This document shows positions 5,824 to 13,118 of a DNA stretch of 37,379 nucleotides, piece by piece. The translations under genes and the position numbers were made by a program. Source of the DNA: Halobacteriaceae archaeon Tc-Br11_E2g27 (GTDB lineage: Archaea; Halobacteriota; Halobacteria; Halobacteriales; Haloarculaceae); NCBI GenBank assembly GCA_001564135.1, contig LKNH01000002.1:1-37379 (forward strand), given 5' to 3'. Every line of letters starts with the position of its first letter. Within the stretch, counting starts at the first letter, position 1. Under the pieces are notes generated by a model that ran no database searches, had not been told where the DNA came from, and saw only the letters and a list, made by a program, of their open reading frames with translations.

Positions 5824-7392
5824 ATGGTAGAAATAACGATTGACCCAACGACACGAATCGAAGGACACCATGGAACAGTGCTGGAGGTTGAAGACGGTCA
5901 GGTCGTCGAAGCCAAAAGTCAGATGAAGATGTTTCGTGGAGCAGAGATTATCACGATTGGCCGACAGCCCAATGATGCTGCCCAACTTACCGGGATGGTC
6001 TGCGGCGTTTGCTTCCTCTGTCATCGACTTTGCTCATCAAAGGCGTCAGAAGATGCCGCAATGAACGCAGGCGTCTACGACGGGCCACCACGGAATGCGG
6101 TGTTGCTTCGTGATGCTGCAGAAGGGATTTTCTATTTGTGGAATCACGCAATCCATTTGTTTGCACTTGCCGGGCCGGATTACAGCGATGCCGTAGCTGA
6201 CACGGGATTCGACCGCATAGACCCACTTGAGGGTGACGGATATCAGAGTGCGTTGGCAAACCAGCGCAAATTAATGAAGGCGCTGACAGAGTTCGGTGGG
6301 CGAGCACCACACCCAGTGGGCTACATCCCAGGCGGGTTGGCGACGAAAGCGGATGCGTCGACAATCGAACAGGTGAAATCGAGAGTTCGTGAGGTAAGCG
6401 AGTGGCTTGGTCCAACGGATGCGATACCCGAAGTCCTTGAAAACGTCCAAAATGGTGAGTTTGACCCAACGCTCGGTGAGGGGCTTCACGATGTTGTATC
6501 AATCCTCGTTGGCGCTGCACAGATGGGCGCTGCCGAACTCGGAGAAGGTCCAAACCGGTTCTACAGTAACGGGATATTCGAGGACCCAGATACTGGCGAG
6601 TTGTTCCTGCCACGAGGTGTCTATCGGGACGGACAGGTAGAACTGATGGACAAAGAAGAGATTGTTGAGGGTATCACTGAGGATACAGAGTATTCCTGGT
6701 ACACCGACGAGTCAGCAGGAGCGCCAACCGAAGCGCCGCCGCCAGAGCCCGACCTAGACAAAGAAGATGCCTACTCATGGGGGAAAGCACCTCGGTTTGA
6801 CGGACAGTCGGTAGAAGTTGGCCCGTTGGCAAGGCTGGTCGTAGCGGACCTCGACCCGTTCGACCTTCGGGAAACACTCGGTGGTGGGAGTGCTGAAAGC
6901 AATACGCTTAATCGGCTGATTGCTCGGGCACAAGAGGTTGTCCTCGTTCGCGACCAAGTGCTCGAATGGCTTGACGCAATTGACCCCTCGGAACCGTTCG
7001 TCAACGACTTCCCGAAAGAGTTCACAGGTGAAGGCGTTGGATTGTTCGAACCCTCACGTGGCGCGTTGTCACACTATGTCGACATCGAAGATGGAATAAT
7101 CGAGCGATATCAGATTATCACCCCCACGTTATGGAATATCGGGCCACGAGATGGTGAGGGTCAACCGAGTATCATGGAAGAGGCAATCGTCGGTGACCCA
7201 GTCGATGATGTGGAAAATCCGCTTGACATTTTGCGAACGGTTCGCTCGTTCGACCCGTGTTTGGCTTGTGCAGTCCACGTCAGAAGCCCAGAAAGTGAGT
7301 ATGAAACAATAATCGAACCGGCACGGCCAGAGATGGCTGGCGCCGGCGCTTCCTGTGAAGTACGGGATTCCCCCATGATGGACGATGACTAA
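5824..7392 (+). CDS. hyaB: [NiFe]-hydrogenase large (catalytic) subunit
   Basis: A 522-residue subunit that carries the Ni-Fe(CN)2CO site and splits H2. Ni/Fe ligands are Cys60 and Cys63 in the L1 motif and Cys479 and Cys482 in the L2 motif DPCLACAVH. The proton-relay Glu13 (TRIEGHH), the canopy Asp in ALAGPDY and the Arg in PSRGALSH are present, as is YSWGKAPRF...EVGPLAR typical of group 1. Odd points: L1 reads GMVCGVCFLCHRLCSS, with Met58 where Arg is normally found and extra cysteines at 66 and 70; the canopy Pro is Ser. The C-terminal extension after His485 is 37 residues and is expected to be cleaved by the HyaD-type protease after Ni insertion. The stop overlaps the cytochrome b start by 8 bp. 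Export is by hitch-hiking with the small subunit. Confidence 0.95.
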   Translation: MVEITIDPTTRIEGHHGTVLEVEDGQVVEAKSQMKMFRGAEIITIGRQPNDAAQLTGMVCGVCFLCHRLCSSKASEDAAMNAGVYDGPPRNAVLLRDAAEGIFYLWNHAIHLFALAGPDYSDAVADTGFDRIDPLEGDGYQSALANQRKLMKALTEFGGRAPHPVGYIPGGLATKADASTIEQVKSRVREVSEWLGPTDAIPEVLENVQNGEFDPTLGEGLHDVVSILVGAAQMGAAELGEGPNRFYSNGIFEDPDTGELFLPRGVYRDGQVELMDKEEIVEGITEDTEYSWYTDESAGAPTEAPPPEPDLDKEDAYSWGKAPRFDGQSVEVGPLARLVVADLDPFDLRETLGGGSAESNTLNRLIARAQEVVLVRDQVLEWLDAIDPSEPFVNDFPKEFTGEGVGLFEPSRGALSHYVDIEDGIIERYQIITPTLWNIGPRDGEGQPSIMEEAIVGDPVDDVENPLDILRTVRSFDPCLACAVHVRSPESEYETIIEPARPEMAGAGASCEVRDSPMMDDD

Positions 7393-8326
7393 TCAGGAAC
7401 AAAAGCCAACGGAAGAGGTACGCTCCGATGGCGGGCAGCCAAAAGCAAAACGTGTCGTTAGTTCGGATGAGAGTGTCGGAGTAATCGAACGACTCCCAGG
7501 TGGGTCGTTCGTTGCCAACCTCTGGTGGTCGCTTGCATCTCGGTATGAGCCGTACGTAACGCTTGAGAAGGATAACAAAGAGTCAATCAAGCGCTGGGGC
7601 TATGGCTCGATTATCTCCCATTGGGTGCTAGTGTTCCTGATGGGAGTGGTTGCAGCCACAGGGTTTCTGTTCTGGACAGGGTGGTATGGACCCCTCAACA
7701 TCGGTATCTGGGATGGATACCAGGTATCGTTTTATCTCCATATTTATGGCGGCATAGTGCTGGCAGTGATCGCACTGCTAGTCTTCCCATTCTATCACAA
7801 ATTCGCTGATGGTCACAAACTCCTCGTATCACCCCGCCAGATTAAAGAGGAGATTATAGTCGCCCTCTCATTCCTCGGACTAGTGAAATACATCCCGGGA
7901 TACAAGCAAGCGCGTCGAGCCTATGATGAAGATGAAAAAGAGTGGGTCGGTTATCACCCAATGCAAACTGTCTTCTGGTACGTCACGTGGGGATTCGTTA
8001 TCATCCTCACGCTGACTGGGTTTGCACTGTGGGCTGCGCTGGCAACAGACCCTGCGTGGTGGGTATCGGCGCTTGGATTCATGGCGGGATGGACCACCTA
8101 TGAAACAATGTTGCGACTGCATCTCATCGCCACGTTTTGGGTACTCGCAGCGATTGCAATTCACGCATACTTCGCTGTGATGCCGGGTAATTGGGATGTG
8201 ATGAAGTCAATGGTTGTCGGCACAATCCCGGGCTGGCGGGTTGACGAAGAAACACGGCCCTCGCTTCCCACTGAGCGAAATGATTCGTCAATTGACTCAA
8301 CACCAGAGGAGCATGACCATGAGTGA
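7385..8326 (+). CDS. hyaC: Hydrogenase cytochrome b subunit (quinone-reducing membrane anchor)
   Basis: A 313-residue membrane protein of the cytochrome b561/HyaC type. Four hydrophobic helices lie at about residues 74-98, 113-138, 185-211 and 241-265. Candidate haem b ligands are His79 (IISHW), His119 (FYLHIYGG), His246 (LRLHLIA) and His260 (IAIHAYF). It would pass electrons from the small-subunit distal cluster to the membrane quinone, so H2 oxidation on the outer face is coupled to respiration. An N-terminal hydrophilic extension of about 60 residues and an acidic C-tail are additions relative to bacterial HyaC. It overlaps the large-subunit gene by 8 bp and is followed directly by the protease gene. 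Confidence 0.9.
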   Translation: MTNQEQKPTEEVRSDGGQPKAKRVVSSDESVGVIERLPGGSFVANLWWSLASRYEPYVTLEKDNKESIKRWGYGSIISHWVLVFLMGVVAATGFLFWTGWYGPLNIGIWDGYQVSFYLHIYGGIVLAVIALLVFPFYHKFADGHKLLVSPRQIKEEIIVALSFLGLVKYIPGYKQARRAYDEDEKEWVGYHPMQTVFWYVTWGFVIILTLTGFALWAALATDPAWWVSALGFMAGWTTYETMLRLHLIATFWVLAAIAIHAYFAVMPGNWDVMKSMVVGTIPGWRVDEETRPSLPTERNDSSIDSTPEEHDHE

Positions 8327-8924
8327 AAAACTGAATGCGGCCCCGACGCGTCCTGAGAGCGTAGTTGAAGCTGGAGCTGAGTTAGAAGCGAGAGTATCGG
8401 GGAACAGTGCGAATGCAGCGATTATCGGAATTGGAAACCGATTACTCCGAGATGATGGCGTCGGTCCACGTGTTATTGACGCGTTGGAAGAGTCACAAGA
8501 CCTGCCGGAAGGTGTTAGATTGTTCGATGCAGGGACGACTGGATTTTTAGCGCTTGAAGCGATGAGTGGCTGTGAGCGTGCAATCGTTGTTGATGCAATT
8601 CAAACTGGAAAAGAGCCAGGAACTGTTCAAGAGTATCGGTTCAAAGATGGAGAGTTCTCTGAAGAGATACCACAGATGACGATGCATGACATCTCGTTCA
8701 CGGAAGCACTCATCTATGCACGTGAGGTGTACGAACTGCCAACCGATGTCCGAATCATCGGTGTTGAACCTGAATCATTGAGTACTGGGCTTGAGCTCAC
8801 CACACCAGTCACAGCGGCTATCCCTGAAATTCTCGACCGTATCGCAAGCTATGAACCACTAATTGACCCTGAACAGCTAGCGGAATATCAAGTGAGACCC
8901 CCACAAATGGTGAAAGACAAATGA
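8319..8924 (+). CDS. hyaD: Hydrogenase maturation endopeptidase, HyaD/HybD family
   Basis: A 201-residue protein from the ATG at 8319, chosen because GAGG at 8306-8309 gives a 9-bp spacing; longer in-frame starts run into the cytochrome gene, and an ATG at 8313 is too close to the GAGG. The family features are visible: GIGN at 37-40, LLRDDGVG with Asp46 in place of the usual acidic Ni ligand, Asp92 (VVDAI) and His123 (MHDIS). These proteases sense bound Ni and cut the C-terminal extension of the large subunit after the L2 His. It starts within the last codons of the cytochrome gene (8-bp overlap) and overlaps the next small gene by 4 bp. There is an N-terminal extension of about 33 residues before the Rossmann-like core. 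Confidence 0.92.
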   Translation: MSEKLNAAPTRPESVVEAGAELEARVSGNSANAAIIGIGNRLLRDDGVGPRVIDALEESQDLPEGVRLFDAGTTGFLALEAMSGCERAIVVDAIQTGKEPGTVQEYRFKDGEFSEEIPQMTMHDISFTEALIYAREVYELPTDVRIIGVEPESLSTGLELTTPVTAAIPEILDRIASYEPLIDPEQLAEYQVRPPQMVKDK

Positions 8925-9103
8925 AATCAGTATGGTACTGTACAGAGTGTGAGGCACGGATTACCAGCGAGGAGATTGACCAACATGAGGAGGACGGCCA
9001 TCACGTCAGAGGGCAAATACAGCCTGATAGACTACTGGGGAATGACCCGCACAACGTGACCGTCCTGACACAGGACGAGTTGGACAACAAGGGAGGTGAG
9101 TGA
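8921..9103 (+). CDS. Small CxxC/HH zinc-finger-like protein in the hydrogenase operon
   Basis: A 60-residue protein with Cys7-x2-Cys10 (WYCTECEAR) and His22 and His27/His28 (DQHEEDGHHV), a C2H2-like spacing suited to one Zn ion. The second half (PDRLLGNDPHNVTVLTQDEL) is acidic and probably extended. Its start overlaps the protease stop as ATGA, and hypC follows 3 bp after its own stop, so it is clearly part of the operon. I know no classical hya/hyp component of this kind. It might chaperone Ni or Zn, bind the large-subunit precursor, or take the place of a HyaE/HyaF-type accessory. Function unknown. Confidence 0.75.
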   Translation: MKSVWYCTECEARITSEEIDQHEEDGHHVRGQIQPDRLLGNDPHNVTVLTQDELDNKGGE

Positions 9104-9106
9104 CTG

Positions 9107-9496
9107 ATGTGTCTCGGAATACCCGGTGAGATACTCTCGATTGATGGGCATACAGCGCGTGCAGAGTTCTGGAACGTTGAAAAGACCGTCCGGTTAGATA
9201 TCGTTGGCGAGACGGTGGAAAAAGGAGATTATATCCTGAATCACGCCGGATTTGCGATTCGAAAAATACCCGATGAGGAAGTAGAAGAGACGATTGCAAT
9301 TTATGAGTCATTCTTGGAAGGTGACGAAGATGAAGCACTTGAGGAAATTGGTGCAACGGACGCGACACTTGAATTTGGTGACCGTCCCTCTGCAGTGAAC
9401 AACAAAGACGCCACCCCAATAACCCCAGACCCAGGTGACCGACGGCAAGGACCGGACGCAGATGTTACAACAGAGGGGAACACAGATGGCAACTGA
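9107..9496 (+). CDS. hypC: Hydrogenase assembly chaperone HypC
   Basis: A 129-residue HypC/HybG-family chaperone. The essential N-terminal MCLGIPGEI is present with Cys2, and His46 lies in the conserved DYILNHAGFAI. HypC shuttles the Fe(CN)2CO unit from HypD to the large-subunit precursor. The start is fixed by the invariant Met-Cys and by GGGAGGTGA at about 9091-9099. HypC is normally 75-95 residues; here an acidic, disordered tail of about 40 residues follows, typical of halophilic proteins. It overlaps hypD by 11 bp. Confidence 0.95.
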   Translation: MCLGIPGEILSIDGHTARAEFWNVEKTVRLDIVGETVEKGDYILNHAGFAIRKIPDEEVEETIAIYESFLEGDEDEALEEIGATDATLEFGDRPSAVNNKDATPITPDPGDRRQGPDADVTTEGNTDGN

Positions 9497-10592
9497 GGCT
9501 CCCCTACAGTTTCGGGACCCGGACGCAGCAACGGAGCTTGCAGACCGTCTAGAGGAATTAATGAACGAAATCAGTGAGCCAGTGAATGTGATGCACGTCT
9601 GTGGCTCGCACGAACAGGCTATCGCAAAATTTGGACTGCGTAGTCTGCTTCCTGACGGTCTCTCCGTTCGGATGGGGCCCGGTTGTCCTGTTTGCGTAAC
9701 CAACATGCCAGAAGTCGATGAAGCAGTGTCACTGGCTGAGGACGGCGCGATTGTGGTAACGTATGGTGATATGTATCGCGTACCTGGAACCAGTAAAAGT
9801 CTCGCTGATGCAAGCGCCGAGGGTGCGGATGTCGAGATTATCTACTCCGTGAGTGAGGCCGTTGAGTTGGCTGAAGAACATCCAGAGCGCGAGGTGGTAT
9901 TCTTCGCGACTGGCTTTGAAACGACCGCTGCACCAACGGCTGCTGTCCTCGCTGCAGGAGTTCCAGATAACTTCTCGGTGCTATCAGCACACAAATATGT
10001 GCCACCTGCAATGGAAGTCGTTGCAGCCCTTCCCGAGACCGATATCGACGGGTTTCTCGCTGCAGGCCATGCCGCAACAATAACTGGCTACGAGTTGTTT
10101 GAGGATTTCGTCGACGAATACCAGATCCCGGTCGTTGTCGGTGGGTTCGAACCGCTTGACGTCTTACTCGGCATAGAACGGCTACTCGAACTAATCCGAG
10201 ACGAACGGGCTGGATTGGAAAACGCGTATCCACGGTGTGTGAGCGAAGAAGGGAATACCGCTGCCTTGGATATCCTGTGGGACGTATTCGAACCCACTGC
10301 AGGAGAGTGGCGAGGGATAGCGAACATCCCCGATGCGAATCTCATAATTCGCGAGCAGTATGCTGACTACGATGCCCGAAAGCGGTTTGATATCGAACCG
10401 GATACAGGTGCTGCTAACCCACTGACAGAGCAATGTCTCTGTGGCGACATAATGGCAGGAACAGCCGACCCTGATGAATGTGCGCTCTTTGGAGAGGAGT
10501 GTACACCCGCAAACCCTGTTGGTGCATGCATGGTAAGCAGTGAAGGAACTTGCAAAATCTGGCTCGAATATGGAGGGAGACCTGACCTTTGA
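9486..10592 (+). CDS. hypD: Hydrogenase maturation factor HypD
   Basis: A 368-residue Fe-S protein that, with HypC, scaffolds assembly of the Fe(CN)2CO moiety. The ATG at 9486 is chosen over upstream in-frame Mets because GAGGGG at 9473-9478 is well spaced and the length then matches the family. Key motifs are MHVCGSHE (Cys39, His42), GPGCPVC (Cys67, Cys70), FFATGFETTAAP, and the C-terminal [4Fe-4S] cysteines in EQCLCGDIM, GEECTP, GACMVSSEGTC. The stop precedes hypE by 1 bp. Confidence 0.95.
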   Translation: MATEAPLQFRDPDAATELADRLEELMNEISEPVNVMHVCGSHEQAIAKFGLRSLLPDGLSVRMGPGCPVCVTNMPEVDEAVSLAEDGAIVVTYGDMYRVPGTSKSLADASAEGADVEIIYSVSEAVELAEEHPEREVVFFATGFETTAAPTAAVLAAGVPDNFSVLSAHKYVPPAMEVVAALPETDIDGFLAAGHAATITGYELFEDFVDEYQIPVVVGGFEPLDVLLGIERLLELIRDERAGLENAYPRCVSEEGNTAALDILWDVFEPTAGEWRGIANIPDANLIIREQYADYDARKRFDIEPDTGAANPLTEQCLCGDIMAGTADPDECALFGEECTPANPVGACMVSSEGTCKIWLEYGGRPDL

Positions 10593-10593
10593 T

Positions 10594-11688
10594 ATGACCA
10601 CCAACAAACAAACATCGCAGAAAGACCACGAGACAGAAAGTCACCCAGAGGCAGATGAAGAGGTAATCACGCTTGCCCACGGCGCTGGTGGCGAAGCAAT
10701 GCGTTCTCTCGTGAACGAACTGGCTATCAACCGGTTTGAAGAGAACACACCGTCGTCAGAGGGAACTGTCGGCTTATCGGCGCTGGATGACGGTTCAGCC
10801 CATCCCCTTCCTAACAGCGACTCATCACTGGTCGTTACGACTGATAGCCACGTGGTGAGTCCGCCAGTGTTTCCCGGTGGTGATATCGGACGACTCTCAG
10901 TCGCAGGTACGGTCAACGACCTTGCGGTAATGGGTGTCACTGACCCTATCGCTCTCACCTGCTCTTTAGTGATCGAAGAGGGAACTCAAAGGGCACAGTT
11001 GGATGAGATAATGGAGTCAATGCGAGAGACCTGCAAAGAAGCGGGAGTGAGTATTACGACCGGCGATACGAAGGTGATGGGTCGTGGAGAACTCGATGGC
11101 CCGGTGATAAACACCACTGGTGTCGGCGTGGTCAGCACTGAGACGGTCGTTGCCGATGCTGGACTCTCACCAGGTGACGCGATCATTGTCTCGGGAACGG
11201 TTGGCGACCACGGCATTGCACTCCTAGCTGAGCGTGAGGGTTTCGATTTTGGCGACAACCTCAAAAGTGATGTTGCACCAGTCAATGACATTGTAAGAGC
11301 GGCAACCGATGCCGGACGAATAACCGCGATGAAAGATCCAACTCGCGGTGGATTGGCGACGACTCTGAACGAAATGGCAGAAAAAGCAAACGTCGGCATC
11401 GAAATCAAACAGGACGATATCCCAGTCAATGATGCAATTGCCTCAGCAGGGGAAATACTTGGAATCGACCCCCTTTCAGTCGCCAACGAAGGGAAAGTCG
11501 TCTTTGGGGTTGACCCAGACGACAAAGAGGCAGTTCTCAGTGCGATACGTGCTCATCAAGGCGGGGAGGAAGCAGCAATTATCGGAACGGTCACCGAAGA
11601 GCAGGCTTCTAGAGTTGTCTTGGACACTGGGTTTGGAAGACGCTATCTGAGTGAGCCGACCGGAGAGACGTTACCACGAATTTGTTGA
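10594..11688 (+). CDS. hypE: Carbamoyl dehydratase HypE
   Basis: A 364-residue PurM/AIR-synthase-like protein. HypE receives a carbamoyl group from HypF on its C-terminal Cys and dehydrates it with ATP to the thiocyanate that supplies CN ligands. The diagnostic C-terminus PRIC is present, as are LAHGAGGEAM at the N-terminus and DPTRGGLATTLNE. The ATG at 10594 is preferred because it directly follows the hypD stop; two longer in-frame Mets would overlap hypD. GGAGGGAG lies upstream but with a long spacing of about 14 bp. The first 30 residues are a charged halophilic extension. Confidence 0.94.
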   Translation: MTTNKQTSQKDHETESHPEADEEVITLAHGAGGEAMRSLVNELAINRFEENTPSSEGTVGLSALDDGSAHPLPNSDSSLVVTTDSHVVSPPVFPGGDIGRLSVAGTVNDLAVMGVTDPIALTCSLVIEEGTQRAQLDEIMESMRETCKEAGVSITTGDTKVMGRGELDGPVINTTGVGVVSTETVVADAGLSPGDAIIVSGTVGDHGIALLAEREGFDFGDNLKSDVAPVNDIVRAATDAGRITAMKDPTRGGLATTLNEMAEKANVGIEIKQDDIPVNDAIASAGEILGIDPLSVANEGKVVFGVDPDDKEAVLSAIRAHQGGEEAAIIGTVTEEQASRVVLDTGFGRRYLSEPTGETLPRIC

Positions 11689-11694
11689 AAAACC

Positions 11695-12150
11695 ATGCAT
11701 GAACTCAGTATCGCGATGGGAATCGTTAACCGCGCCCTCGAGACAGCCGAGGAACACGGTGCAGAGACAGTAACAGCGCTCACCGTGGAACTTGGGTCGG
11801 CAACGCACGTTAACCCAGCTCAACTCAAATTCTGTATTGAAACAGCCGCCAAGGAAACACCTGTGGCAGAGGCGGTCGTGACAATTGAAGAGGTGACACC
11901 ACTTGCCGAATGCGTTTGTGGCTGGGAGGGAACACCCGGAACTCTCGACCAGGCAATGGTGTATGCTCCAGATGTGACCTGCCCGGAATGCGGAGACCGG
12001 ACGACACTGATACGCGGACGTGAATGTCGACTTGCTACTGTCGAGTTACCAGACGAACAATCACATCAGAAATCTGCGCAGGAGACACCAGCCCCGACCC
12101 AGAACAAACCTCCAGAAGAGAAACGCCTGCTACAGGATAACAAATCATGA
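11695..12150 (+). CDS. hypA: Nickel-insertion metallochaperone HypA
   Basis: A 151-residue HypA. The Ni site at the N-terminus, Met1-His2-Glu3 (MHELSIAMGI), is intact. The Zn site has Cys73-x-Cys75 and Cys96-x2-Cys99 (CPECGDR); the first pair is CxC, where most HypA proteins have CxxC. It works with HypB to deliver Ni to the large subunit after Fe(CN)2CO insertion. The last 35 residues are a disordered Gln/Pro/Glu-rich tail. It overlaps hypB by 4 bp and starts 6 bp after hypE. Confidence 0.94.
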   Translation: MHELSIAMGIVNRALETAEEHGAETVTALTVELGSATHVNPAQLKFCIETAAKETPVAEAVVTIEEVTPLAECVCGWEGTPGTLDQAMVYAPDVTCPECGDRTTLIRGRECRLATVELPDEQSHQKSAQETPAPTQNKPPEEKRLLQDNKS

Positions 12151-12962
12151 TTCACCACGTCCAGAAGACTATTCCGAACCCGATGAACAGCACAAGAAAA
12201 ACACTCAAACGTATTGAGGACGCAGTCGGGCCAATCCGGTTACATCGGTTTGGACACGACCATGGGCATGCCCATGATGAGTCGGTAAGCGATGTCGAAG
12301 CTGACGTCCTCGCCGAAGTTCGAAAGCGGGCCGGAGAAATTCATGAACGGTTAGCTCACGAGCACGGCGTTTATTGCGTCGAGTTTGCCGGCTCAACCGG
12401 AGGTGGGAAAACCATGCTGATTGAGCGCTTACTTGAGCGTGCCTCCGAAGATGAGGTCATTGGCGCAGTTGTTGGAGATGTTGCCGGTGAAGATGACGCC
12501 AAACGCTTCCGAGCACATGGTATTCCAGTCGAAAACGTAAATACCGAAAAAGAATGCCATCTGGACCCGACGATGGTTTCAGAAGCGATTGAGTCGTTCG
12601 ATTTAGAAGAGCTCGATACCCTGTACCTCGAAAATGTCGGTAACATGGTCTGTCCAGCAGATTTCCCGCTCGGTGCTAACCGACGTGTTCTCGTAGTGAG
12701 TACAACAGAAGGCGACGATGTCATCAGAAAACATCCAATGTTGGTGCAGACAGCAGATATCGTGGCAATTAACAAAATTGACGTGGCCGAGGCAGTTGGC
12801 ACCGATGTTGACCGTATTTGTGATGATATCGAAGCAGTTGCTCCTGGCACACCGATTGTAGAAACAGATGCGAAAAACGATGTCGGGATTGACGAACTAG
12901 CCGCAGCACTTGAGCCTGATGGTACCCACGCCCACCACGGTGAGGCCCCTCATTCACACTAA
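12147..12962 (+). CDS. hypB: Hydrogenase nickel GTPase HypB
   Basis: A 271-residue GTPase. The P-loop is GSTGGGKT (82-89), the dimer metal site is Cys137-His138 (EKECHLDPTMV) with Cys169 (NMVCPADFP), and the guanine-specificity motif is NKID at about 209-212. His-rich segments at both ends (HRFGHDHGHAH near residue 33-43; HAHHGEAPHSH at the C-terminus) could store Ni. HypB hydrolyses GTP to drive Ni transfer with HypA. The ATG at 12147 overlaps the hypA stop; Met13 is an alternative start. It is the last gene of the first co-directional run. Confidence 0.94.
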   Translation: MIHHVQKTIPNPMNSTRKTLKRIEDAVGPIRLHRFGHDHGHAHDESVSDVEADVLAEVRKRAGEIHERLAHEHGVYCVEFAGSTGGGKTMLIERLLERASEDEVIGAVVGDVAGEDDAKRFRAHGIPVENVNTEKECHLDPTMVSEAIESFDLEELDTLYLENVGNMVCPADFPLGANRRVLVVSTTEGDDVIRKHPMLVQTADIVAINKIDVAEAVGTDVDRICDDIEAVAPGTPIVETDAKNDVGIDELAAALEPDGTHAHHGEAPHSH

Positions 12963-13011
12963 GACATAACATCCAATTTAGGCGAACAGTCCAATAGTGA
13001 CCCGTACGAGA

Positions 13012-13099
13012 ACTAATACTGCCGGATGTAACTTCGTAAACGTACTCGCCACGCCGGGGTGGCGAGATGGTTTAAATGCTTACGTCCGGTAGTATAAGT
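13012..13099. repeat. Large nested inverted-repeat structure between hypB and hypF
   Basis: A 20-base arm at 13012-13031 pairs with 13080-13099: 17 of 20 positions are Watson-Crick, two more would be G-U wobbles in RNA, and one is an A-A mismatch. Inside, TAAAC (13037-13041) pairs with GTTTA (13070-13074), and CTCGCCAC (13045-13052) pairs perfectly with GTGGCGAG (13059-13066) around a 6-base loop. The whole 88 bp could form one long interrupted hairpin. It overlaps the candidate hypF TATA element. It may be a transcript-end or regulatory RNA structure, or a miniature inverted-repeat insertion. Confidence 0.65.
13071..13078 (+). promoter_or_regulatory. Candidate TATA box of hypF
   Basis: TTTAAATG is centred about 27 bp upstream of position 13101. 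Transcription from there would give a leader of about 18 nt that contains AAAGGAGG (13106-13113) before the GTG start at 13119. This suggests hypF has its own promoter, separate from the hyaA-hypB run. Confidence 0.45.
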
Positions 13100-13118
13100 G
13101 TCCCCAAAGGAGGCAGAC

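Noticed and set aside
5380-6024. Long antisense frames across the hydrogenase subunits
   Set aside because: They run opposite to genes with clear catalytic motifs, have basic and Ser/Pro-rich composition, and no start signals. They are shadows of the real genes.
13053-13110. tRNA-like 5' half (GCCGGGGTGGCGAGATGG) near hypF
   Set aside because: It looks like an acceptor plus D-arm, but no matching 3' acceptor strand, T-arm or anticodon stem of proper size can be found. The bases are better explained as part of the nested inverted repeat.
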